Shown piece after piece: positions 1 to 5,942 of a stretch of 12,177 nt of DNA. How positions within the stretch are numbered: the first letter of the stretch is position 1; each line of letters begins with the position of its first letter. The stretch covers positions 1 to 12,177 of the forward strand of contig JAPLLQ010000147.1 in NCBI GenBank assembly GCA_026387485.1. Direction: 5' to 3'. The stretch comes from Candidatus Omnitrophota bacterium (GTDB lineage Bacteria > Omnitrophota > Gorgyraeia > Gygaellales > Profunditerraquicolaceae). The notes beneath the pieces were generated by a model. That model was not told the DNA's origin and searched no databases. It saw only the letters and a list, made by a program, of their open reading frames with translations. The position numbers and the translations under genes were made by a program.

Positions 1-1
1 A

Positions 2-85
2 GAACTGGATAAATGGAATGTTTATAAAGAGTACGAGGATAGGTTCCTCGATCTTTTTAAAAAAGCAAAGGATAAAAATAATTGA
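2..85 (+). CDS. C-terminal tail of an unidentified protein (5' truncated)
   Basis: An open frame enters from the left edge and ends at TGA 83-85, giving 27 residues rich in Lys, Asp and aromatic residues (it includes KEYEDRFLDLFKKAK). I do not recognise the family. It is taken as real because the next gene starts at TTG 82 inside a TTGA overlap, as expected for translationally coupled operon genes. Its place upstream of hypE makes a hydrogenase-related role possible, but the tail does not resemble the C-terminus of HypC or HypD as I remember them. Confidence 0.5.
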   Translation, partial: ELDKWNVYKEYEDRFLDLFKKAKDKNN

Positions 86-708
86 TTTCCGAAGAAATAA
101 AAGCCATTGTATTCGACTTAGGCAATGTCCTGGTAGATTTTGACCATACTATTGCCGCCAAAAGAATAGCTTCTTTCTGCACTAAGACTCCGGAAGAGAT
201 CTTTAAGCTGTTCTTCTCTTCAGATATAACCGGGCTTTTCGAAGAAGGCAAGCTTGCTCCGGAAGAATTTTTCCTAAAGGTTAAAGAGATGCTGGGATTA
301 AAACTTTCTTATCAGGGCTTTGTCCCGATCTGGAATGAGATATTTTACTTGAGTCCCCAAAATCGGCTAGTCTATAGCTTGGCTAATTCTTTAAGGGCTG
401 ATTATAAAGTAGCGCTTATCTCTAATATCAATATCCTGCATTATGAATATTTAAAGAAGCACTATCCGGTTTTTAATGTTTTTTATAAAGTTTTTACTTC
501 CTGCGACTTAAAGGCGGTTAAGCCAAACCCGTTGATTTATCAAAAAATGCTCGTTGAGCTAGAGGTTTCTGCCGAGAGTACTTTTTATACCGACGATAGG
601 ATTGATTTAGTTCAAAGCGCCAGAGAGCTGGGGATTAAGAGTTTTCTTTTTAGGGGGATTAGGGAATTAAAAGAGGACCTATGTAATGTAGGGGTAACTG
701 TAAATTGA
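82..708 (+). CDS. HAD-superfamily (subfamily IA, YihX-like) phosphatase
   Basis: This 208-residue protein is a probable cytosolic phosphatase acting on a small phosphorylated metabolite. All four HAD motifs are visible: FDLGNVLVDFD at 11-21 with nucleophile Asp12, Ser-Asn at 114-115 in LISNIN, Lys147 in KAVKPNPLIY, and the acidic DDR at 171-173. Gly replaces the usual second Asp of motif I, as in E. coli YihX (alpha-D-glucose-1-phosphate phosphatase), which it also matches in length and overall pattern. The helical cap lies at about 25-90. The TTG start at 82 overlaps the previous stop (TTGA) and has an AAAGGA Shine-Dalgarno at 67-72. Its own stop overlaps the hypE start in the same way. The true substrate cannot be read from sequence. 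Its place beside hypE may be only co-transcription. Confidence 0.88.
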   Translation: MISEEIKAIVFDLGNVLVDFDHTIAAKRIASFCTKTPEEIFKLFFSSDITGLFEEGKLAPEEFFLKVKEMLGLKLSYQGFVPIWNEIFYLSPQNRLVYSLANSLRADYKVALISNINILHYEYLKKHYPVFNVFYKVFTSCDLKAVKPNPLIYQKMLVELEVSAESTFYTDDRIDLVQSARELGIKSFLFRGIRELKEDLCNVGVTVN

Positions 709-1715
709 AAATCAACGATAAGATTCTACTTGGGCATGGCAGCGGAGGGAGATTAACCCAAAATCTTATTAAAAACACCCTGCTTAAAAAATTAAATAAC
801 CCTATCCTAAAAGCGCTTTCTGATAGCGCGTTAATAAATTATAAAGAAAGAGTAGCCTTTACCACCGATTCTTTTGTGGTCAGCCCCTTGTTTTTTCCCG
901 GAGCCGATATCGGCAAACTCGCTGTCTGCGGTACAATAAATGATTTAGTAGTTATGGGAGCTGTACCGGAGTATCTCTCTTTATCTTTAATTATAGAAGA
1001 AGGGCTGGATTATAAAGTTTTAGAAAGGGTGGTAGATTCCATAGCTATTAGTGCTAAAAGTTCAAGGGTAAAGATAGTTACCGGAGATACCAAAGTCGTA
1101 GAAAAAGGGGCAGCGGATAAAATATTTATTAATACTTCTGGTATAGGTAGAGTCATAAAAGACAGGGACTTAGCTATAAAAAATATCCAACCCCAGGATA
1201 AAATAATTATTACCGGTAATATTGCCGAACATGGCTTAAGTGTTTTGGCCAAAAGAAAAGAATTAGATTTAGGATTCAATATTAAAAGTGACTGCAATGC
1301 ATTAAACAGTTTGTTAATCCCTCTCTTAAAGAAGAGTAGGGCAATAAAATTCATGCGTGATCCGACCAGGGGCGGTTTGGCCACTACTTTGAATGAGATC
1401 GCTGAGGCAAGCGGGTTAGGTATAATCATCAACGAAAAAGATATACCGTTATCATCAAAAGTCAGGGTAGCCTGTGAATTATTGGGGATTGACCCTTTAT
1501 ATGTTGCCAATGAAGGCAAAGCCGTAATTATTGTAGAGAAAAAAGGCGCGGAAGAAATTCTGAGTTCATTAAAGAAGCACCCTTTAGGTAGAAGAGCAAA
1601 GATTATCGGCGGAATTGTAAAAAAACCGAAAAAAATGGTAGTTTTAAAGACTATACTTGGCACCGAACGGATTGTGGATATGTTAAGCAGTGAGCCGCTG
1701 CCGCGCATTTGTTAA
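705..1715 (+). CDS. hypE: Hydrogenase expression/formation protein HypE
   Basis: HypE dehydrates the carbamoyl group that HypF places on its C-terminal cysteine, making the thiocyanate that supplies the CN ligands of the [NiFe]-hydrogenase active site. The 336-residue length is normal for the family. It starts with the PurM-like/AIR-synthase signature GHGSGG (10-15), followed by FTTDSF (52-57) and GDTKVVEKG (127-135) of the ATP-binding fold, and DPTRGG (219-224) in the second domain. It ends in PLPRIC, so the essential terminal Cys (Cys336) is present and the protein should be competent for carbamoylation. The start is TTG at 705 in a TTGA overlap with the phosphatase gene; the Shine-Dalgarno is weak (GGGG near 691). 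HypF, the HypC/D scaffold and the hydrogenase itself are outside the window. Confidence 0.96.
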   Translation: MKINDKILLGHGSGGRLTQNLIKNTLLKKLNNPILKALSDSALINYKERVAFTTDSFVVSPLFFPGADIGKLAVCGTINDLVVMGAVPEYLSLSLIIEEGLDYKVLERVVDSIAISAKSSRVKIVTGDTKVVEKGAADKIFINTSGIGRVIKDRDLAIKNIQPQDKIIITGNIAEHGLSVLAKRKELDLGFNIKSDCNALNSLLIPLLKKSRAIKFMRDPTRGGLATTLNEIAEASGLGIIINEKDIPLSSKVRVACELLGIDPLYVANEGKAVIIVEKKGAEEILSSLKKHPLGRRAKIIGGIVKKPKKMVVLKTILGTERIVDMLSSEPLPRIC

Positions 1716-1716
1716 A

Positions 1717-2454
1717 ATGAAAACCAATAAATATCAGAGGCGTTTTTACCGCGATTGGGTTAAGGCAGGAAACCTGCACATTACGCATATAATCGCTAAA
1801 GAAACAGATCTGCAGATCTCTACGAATAAATTACTAGATAAACGTTTTGTAGAGGAGAACGTACGCTCTTTGCGTTGGGATATCGAAAACTACATCAGCA
1901 GAGACCATCGTTTTTTGACCGCGCTTAAGCCTTTAGCGATTGAGATTAATGCGCCACTAATTATAAAAGAGATGGCTCGTCAGGCCGGAATAGCTAATGT
2001 CGGGCCAATGAGTACAGTTGCCGGAGCAATCGCTGAATTTTTAGGAAGGGCTTTATTAAAAAAAGGCTATAAGGATGTTATCGTGGAGAATGGTGGAGAT
2101 ATATTTTTAAAATCGCGTAAGGCGCGTTTAATAGGTATCTACAGCGGACGCTCTAAATTGTGGAATAAGCTTCGTTTAAAGATAAAGCCTAAAGATACGC
2201 CGCTAGCTATTTGTACGTCATCAGGCACCATCGGCCACTCTTTAAACTTTGGTTGCGCTGATAGCGTGGTAATCCTAGCTAAAAATACTCTTCTTGCGGA
2301 TGCCGTAGCTACAGCGGCCTGCAACCGGGTAAACTCAAAAGAAGATTTACAAAAAGCCCTGGATTTTTCCCGTTCAATCAAAGGCATCTTAGGCGTAGTT
2401 ATTATATTAAAAAATAATCTGGTTAGTTGGGGCAAAATAGAATTCTCTAAATAA
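1717..2454 (+). CDS. UPF0280 family protein (ApbE-like fold)
   Basis: This 245-residue protein matches the UPF0280 family, which is related to the ApbE flavin-transferase fold but has no firmly assigned reaction. Diagnostic stretches are YQRRFYRDW near the N-terminus (6-14), GPMSTVAGAIAEFLGRAL (96-113), VENGGDIFL (123-131), ICTSSGTIGHSLNFG (165-179) and LLADAVATAACN (192-203). The ATG at 1717 is preferred because it leaves a one-base gap after hypE and gives the usual family N-terminus. A GTG at 1690, nine codons upstream within hypE, is open in frame but its extra residues look unlike the family. Neither start has a clear Shine-Dalgarno, so translation probably depends on coupling to hypE. 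A flavin or cofactor role in hydrogenase or redox metabolism is a guess from context. Confidence 0.88.
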   Translation: MKTNKYQRRFYRDWVKAGNLHITHIIAKETDLQISTNKLLDKRFVEENVRSLRWDIENYISRDHRFLTALKPLAIEINAPLIIKEMARQAGIANVGPMSTVAGAIAEFLGRALLKKGYKDVIVENGGDIFLKSRKARLIGIYSGRSKLWNKLRLKIKPKDTPLAICTSSGTIGHSLNFGCADSVVILAKNTLLADAVATAACNRVNSKEDLQKALDFSRSIKGILGVVIILKNNLVSWGKIEFSK

Positions 2455-2510
2455 CCCATTCCCCGTCGAGAAAAAAACCCGCTGAAAAAATCCGGAAAAT
2501 CAAAAAATAC

Positions 2511-2539
2511 TTGACAATAGCAGTATATTGTGATAAAAA
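2511..2539 (+). promoter_or_regulatory. Candidate sigma70-type promoter in the gap before the ATP-grasp genes
   Basis: A perfect TTGACA lies at 2511-2516. At 17-base spacing it is followed by TAAAAA (2534-2539), which matches TATAAT at four of six positions and is preceded by TG at 2531-2532 (extended -10). A perfect TATAAT also lies at 2545-2550, but it is 28 bases from TTGACA and has no partner at normal spacing. The whole stretch is AT-rich. A promoter somewhere here is likely, since the upstream operon ends at 2454; the exact -10 is uncertain. Confidence 0.5.
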
Positions 2540-2617
2540 AATAGTATAATTATATTATTTTAAAAACAATTTTGGGAGGCTGGTAAATTAAGTTGGAAAA
2601 TCGGCGATAAGTAAGAG

Positions 2618-2646
2618 GGCTCTTAATCTAACAAGAGCCTTTTTTT
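2618..2646 (+). terminator. Intrinsic terminator (leader attenuator or end of a small RNA)
   Basis: GGCTCTT (2618-2624) pairs perfectly with AAGAGCC (2633-2639) around an 8-base loop and runs directly into seven T residues (2640-2646), a textbook Rho-independent terminator. It stands 9 bases before the ATG of the first ATP-grasp gene and about 70-100 bases after the candidate promoter. It therefore either ends a short RNA or attenuates the ATP-grasp/kamA operon. The 7-bp stem is short, so read-through is plausible. Confidence 0.75.
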
Positions 2647-2655
2647 ATAATTATT

Positions 2656-3645
2656 ATGAAAACAGTAGGCTTAACATACGATTTAAAGACAGATTACCAG
2701 TTTAAAGCTGGAGATCCGGCTGACGCCAACGCCGAGTTTGATCATCCTTCTACTATAGATGTGATTGCCGAGGCGATTGCCGCTAACGGTTTTAAAGTGG
2801 AGAGAATCGGTAATGCCGCTAACCTGCTTGAAAAATTAAACTCCCTGAATGTAGACATCGTATTTAATATTTCCGAAGGTATCTTTGGCAGGAATAGGGA
2901 GTCACAGGTACCGATTCTTTTAGAGATGGCAGGGATTCCTTTTGTCGGCGCTGACGCCCTTACTCTAGGCCTGACATTAGATAAAGTTATGGCCAAGAAG
3001 ATTTTTATCGCCGAAAAAATCCCCACCCCGAAATTTTTCGAAGTCAGTTCCGTAGAGGAATTGGCAAATACCAATCATCATAAGTTCCCCCTTATTGTCA
3101 AGCCGCGCTTTGAAGGCTCATCAAAAGGCTTAAACGAAAATTCCCGGGTTGAAACAAAAGAGGACTTAAATAAACAGGTAGAATACATCGTGAATACCTA
3201 TAAACAGCCGGCACTAATTGAAGAATTTGTTTCTGGCCAGGAATTTACTGTGGCTATAGTAGGTAATGATACTCCGGAAGTAATGCCGGTAGTCCAGATA
3301 AAAATAGATGGCCGGCTTAAACTTAATGATAAGTTTTATACTTTCGCCCGGATTACCTCGGATAGGCTGGAATATGTCTGTCCGGCAAAAATTAATTCGG
3401 AATTAAAAAAGAAGCTTGATGAGTTGGCTTTAAGGACTTACAAGGCTGTAGAGTGCCGGGATTTTGGCCGGGTGGATTTTCGGGTAGATAGCGAAGGTAA
3501 GCCCTATGTATTAGAGATAAATCCCCTGCCCTCTCTTTCTACGGAAGATGTATTTATGACGGTAGCTAAGGAGATGGGGATTACTTACGAACAGATAATC
3601 GGGAAGATATTAAACAGTGCGCTTAAAAGATATAATTTGGCTTAA
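2656..3645 (+). CDS. D-Ala-D-Ala-ligase-like ATP-grasp enzyme, copy 1
   Basis: This 329-residue ATP-grasp ligase should join a carboxylate to an amino group through an acyl-phosphate. It aligns along its length with D-alanine-D-alanine ligases. Visible elements are PFVGADALTLGLTLDK (95-110), the ATP-binding VKPRFEGSSKGL (148-159), EEFVSGQEF (189-197), VCPA (241-244), and the metal-binding region DFGRVDF (269-275) with VLEINPLPSLS (285-295). The substrate-side motifs differ from true Ddl: the N-terminal GG-S-E-x-x-S motif is absent, HGxxGEDG is replaced by SEGIFGRNRES (73-83), and NTxPGxT is replaced by NPLPSLS. I therefore do not call it ddl; the amino-acid substrates are unknown. The ATG at 2656 gives a typical beta-strand start (MKTVGLTYDL) but has no Shine-Dalgarno, because the terminator T-run lies directly upstream. 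The second ligase follows with no gap. Confidence 0.9.
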   Translation: MKTVGLTYDLKTDYQFKAGDPADANAEFDHPSTIDVIAEAIAANGFKVERIGNAANLLEKLNSLNVDIVFNISEGIFGRNRESQVPILLEMAGIPFVGADALTLGLTLDKVMAKKIFIAEKIPTPKFFEVSSVEELANTNHHKFPLIVKPRFEGSSKGLNENSRVETKEDLNKQVEYIVNTYKQPALIEEFVSGQEFTVAIVGNDTPEVMPVVQIKIDGRLKLNDKFYTFARITSDRLEYVCPAKINSELKKKLDELALRTYKAVECRDFGRVDFRVDSEGKPYVLEINPLPSLSTEDVFMTVAKEMGITYEQIIGKILNSALKRYNLA

Positions 3646-4647
3646 ATGAATATCGCTTTAACCTATAACTTAAAAAAGAAAGACAAAAGCAAGCCTGTTG
3701 ATTATTTCTCAGAGTGTGATTCTGAGGAGACGGTTAATGCGATTGTCATGGCGCTAAAGTCAAAAGGCCATCATGTCGAGGCGATCGACGTTGAATACCC
3801 CAAGTTATTTTCCTATTTTAGTAAAAACCGGGTTGACCTGGTTTTTAATATCGCCGAAGGCCAGAGCGGAAAGTTCCGCGAATCGGAGGTTCCAGCGATA
3901 CTGGATTATTTGAATATACCTTACACCGGCTCGGATACATTTTCTTTAGCCTTGGCTTTAAATAAAGCCCTGACTAAAAAAATCCTTAAGGCCGAAAATA
4001 TCCCTACTCCTAATTTTCAGGTTTTCTCAACAGGCAACGAAGGATTGGATCCGGTTTTAAAATTTCCCCTGATTGTCAAACCTAACTGCGAAGGTTCGGC
4101 CAAGGGTATTAATAAAACCAATGTTGTCGGTAATAAGGAGGACCTCTTTAAAAAAGTTAAAGAGACGATTGAGGTATATAAACAAGAGGCTTTGGTTGAA
4201 GAGTTTATTGAAGGCAAAGAACTTACTGTGGGGGTTTTAGAGAACGGTAAGACCCGGGTGCTTCCGATTTTGGAGATAGATTTTTCCGGTTGTAAGAATA
4301 GCGGAGAGTATTTTTATTCCTGGAGGATGAAAGAGTATCAAGGGAATCAAGAATTGGGCCTGGTACCTACTTTCCATTGCCCGGCCAGGCTAGATAAAGA
4401 GACTGAGGAGCGGGTAAAAGAGGTAGTTTTAAAGACCCACCGCGCAGTAGGATGTTTAGATATTTCGCGGACTGATATACGGCTGGATAAAGATAACGTC
4501 CCTTATGTTTTAGAGATAAATCCGCTTCCCGGGTTAGACCCTAGAGAGTCTAATCTGCCCATTATGGCGTATGCTGCGGGGATGAAGTACGAGGATCTGA
4601 TCGAGGCCATAGTATTAAGCGCCTCAGAAAGGAAAGGTTTAAATTGA
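3646..4647 (+). CDS. D-Ala-D-Ala-ligase-like ATP-grasp enzyme, copy 2
   Basis: This 333-residue paralogue of the preceding gene is clearly related along its whole length but well diverged. Conserved parts are FNIAEGQSGKFRESEVPAIL (67-86), PYTGSDTFSLALALNK (92-107), the ATP-binding VKPNCEGSAKGI (144-155), EEFIEGKELTVGV (185-197), CPA (245-247) and DISRTDIRL (272-280) leading to VLEINPLPGLDPRES (288-302). Relative to copy 1 it has a longer segment around 214-240 (GCKNSGEYFYSWRMKEYQG) in the central domain, so its substrate probably differs. Its ATG directly abuts the previous TAA, with no obvious Shine-Dalgarno. Its TGA overlaps the TTG of the aminomutase gene. The pair could act in sequence to add two residues, or form a heteromer; both ideas are inference. 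Confidence 0.9.
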   Translation: MNIALTYNLKKKDKSKPVDYFSECDSEETVNAIVMALKSKGHHVEAIDVEYPKLFSYFSKNRVDLVFNIAEGQSGKFRESEVPAILDYLNIPYTGSDTFSLALALNKALTKKILKAENIPTPNFQVFSTGNEGLDPVLKFPLIVKPNCEGSAKGINKTNVVGNKEDLFKKVKETIEVYKQEALVEEFIEGKELTVGVLENGKTRVLPILEIDFSGCKNSGEYFYSWRMKEYQGNQELGLVPTFHCPARLDKETEERVKEVVLKTHRAVGCLDISRTDIRLDKDNVPYVLEINPLPGLDPRESNLPIMAYAAGMKYEDLIEAIVLSASERKGLN

Positions 4648-5831
4648 GTAATACCCAAACAGTTGAAAACCAGAAATTGCAGCTGGAACAACAGGTAACT
4701 ATTCGGCCGACAAAAAGGTCGCGTGATTATCAACAGATCGCTATTTATAAAGATGTGAATCCGCTGGACTGGGAAGACTGGCATTGGCAGATCAAGAATA
4801 GAATTTGCACTAAAGATGTGTTAAGCCAGATTATTAAATTGACCCCGGCTGAAGAAAAAGGCATAGATAAAGCTAAGGGCAAGTTATCTATGGCAATAAC
4901 TCCTTATTGGGCGACTTTATTGGATCCGGAAGACCCGAATTGTCCCTTAAGACGCCAGGCTGTTCCGGTAGCAGAGGAGTCGTTAGTTGCCCCCCATGAG
5001 ATGACTGATCCTTGCGCCGAAGACAGAGATTCTCCCGTGCCGCATCTTGTCCACCGCTATCCAGACAGGGTTTTATTATTAGCTACTGAACATTGCGCGA
5101 TGTACTGCCGGCATTGTACCCGCAGGCGCTTAGTCGGCGATCATGAGGCCAAAGACGCAGATTCTCCTTCGAGATTTGAGGCAGCCATAGAATATATCAA
5201 AGCCAACCGTAAGATAAGGGACGTGCTTATCTCCGGAGGCGACCCTTTAATCTTAGAGGATGAGGAGTTGGAGAGCTTAGTCCAGAAGATCCGGGCTATT
5301 TCGCACGTAGAACTCTTAAGAATAGGTACGCGCGTTCCCGTGACTCTACCTCAACGGATTACCGAAAACTTAGTGAATATGTTAAAAAAATACTCTCCCA
5401 TTTGGATGAGCATACATTTTAACCACCCTAAGGAGATTACCAGGCGCTGCAAGATTGCCTGTGATATGCTCTCTGAGTCAGGAATCCCCTTGGGCAGCCA
5501 AAGTGTGCTTCTTAAAGGGATCAATGACCGGCCCTATATTATGAAAAAGCTGGTCCATGAGTTGGTAGAGATAAGGGTTAGGCCGTATTATATCTATCAA
5601 TGCGATCCAGTCAGAGGGACTCAGCATTTTCGCACTCCGGTTGCTACCGGGATAAATATCATGGAGAAGTTACGCGGGCATACTTCTGGTTACGCTGTAC
5701 CTACTTATGTTATTGACGGTCCCGGAGGCGGGGGCAAAATCCCTGTCGGGCCTAATTATATCCTTTCACAGGCAAAGGGTAAATACGTACTGCGTAACTA
5801 CAAAGGCAAGATCTATACCTACCTAGAATAA
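4644..5831 (+). CDS. kamA: Lysine 2,3-aminomutase (radical SAM, PLP-dependent)
   Basis: This enzyme interconverts L-alpha-lysine and L-beta-lysine using a [4Fe-4S] cluster, S-adenosylmethionine and PLP. The 395-residue protein has the full KAM layout: N-terminal WEDWHWQIKNRI (43-54), SPVPHLVHRYPDRVLLL (130-146), the cluster motif CAMYCRHC (Cys151, 155, 158), SGGDPL (197-202), HFNHP (258-262), PYYIYQCDP (314-322), HFRTPV (328-333), and LRGHTSGYAVPTYVIDGPGGGGK (343-365). Lys365 is the expected PLP Schiff-base lysine. Asp321 and Asp358 match the two aspartates that bind the lysine epsilon-amino group in the clostridial enzyme, favouring lysine over glutamate as substrate. It ends at KGKIYTYLE and lacks the Cys-rich C-terminal extension I recall in clostridial KAM. 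TTG start at 4644 with a GGAAAGG ribosome site (4631-4637). An EpmB-like role on EF-P is less likely, because the N-terminal region is KAM-like. Confidence 0.94.
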   Translation: MSNTQTVENQKLQLEQQVTIRPTKRSRDYQQIAIYKDVNPLDWEDWHWQIKNRICTKDVLSQIIKLTPAEEKGIDKAKGKLSMAITPYWATLLDPEDPNCPLRRQAVPVAEESLVAPHEMTDPCAEDRDSPVPHLVHRYPDRVLLLATEHCAMYCRHCTRRRLVGDHEAKDADSPSRFEAAIEYIKANRKIRDVLISGGDPLILEDEELESLVQKIRAISHVELLRIGTRVPVTLPQRITENLVNMLKKYSPIWMSIHFNHPKEITRRCKIACDMLSESGIPLGSQSVLLKGINDRPYIMKKLVHELVEIRVRPYYIYQCDPVRGTQHFRTPVATGINIMEKLRGHTSGYAVPTYVIDGPGGGGKIPVGPNYILSQAKGKYVLRNYKGKIYTYLE

Positions 5832-5847
5832 TTCGCTTTTTTATCCC

Positions 5848-5876
5848 TTGACCTTATAATTGTAGCGTTATATAAT
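5848..5876 (+). promoter_or_regulatory. Sigma70-type promoter for the EF-G-like/purH/folC/mnmE operon
   Basis: TTGACC (5848-5853) and a perfect TATAAT (5871-5876) are separated by exactly 17 bases, just after kamA ends. Transcription would begin near 5883, leaving a leader of about 60 bases with an AAGGAG ribosome site at 5928-5933. No terminator hairpin is visible between the kamA stop and this promoter, so some read-through from kamA is possible. This is the best promoter in the window. Confidence 0.78.
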
Positions 5877-5942
5877 CTATAAACTGCTTTAAGAAAATAC
5901 TTGTCATCTCTTTTTAATCTTTTATAAAAGGAGCAAAAGACC

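Noticed and set aside
352..396. S-P-Q-…-V-Y-S-L stretch in the HAD gene resembling the folC repeat
   Set aside because: The DNA aligns only with gaps, and comparison with YihX needs just about two extra residues here, so there is no sign of insertion.
1010..1708. Long open frame on the - strand inside hypE (232 codons)
   Set aside because: It lies wholly opposite a well-supported hypE, has no recognisable domain and no ribosome site, and its composition is that of an antisense shadow.
1690..1716. GTG start for the UPF0280 gene inside hypE
   Set aside because: The added residues come from the hypE 3' end read in another frame, and ATG 1717 gives the usual family start.
2593..2610. Tiny leader-peptide frame TTG…TAA in the gap before the ATP-grasp genes
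   Set aside because: It is only five codons, the GGGAGG run is too far upstream for it, and there is no run of a regulatory codon to support classical attenuation.
5901..5928. Second promoter-like pair TTGTCA / TATAAA before the EF-G-like gene
   Set aside because: The start site would fall at the ribosome-binding site, leaving almost no leader; the 5848-5876 promoter is a much better match.
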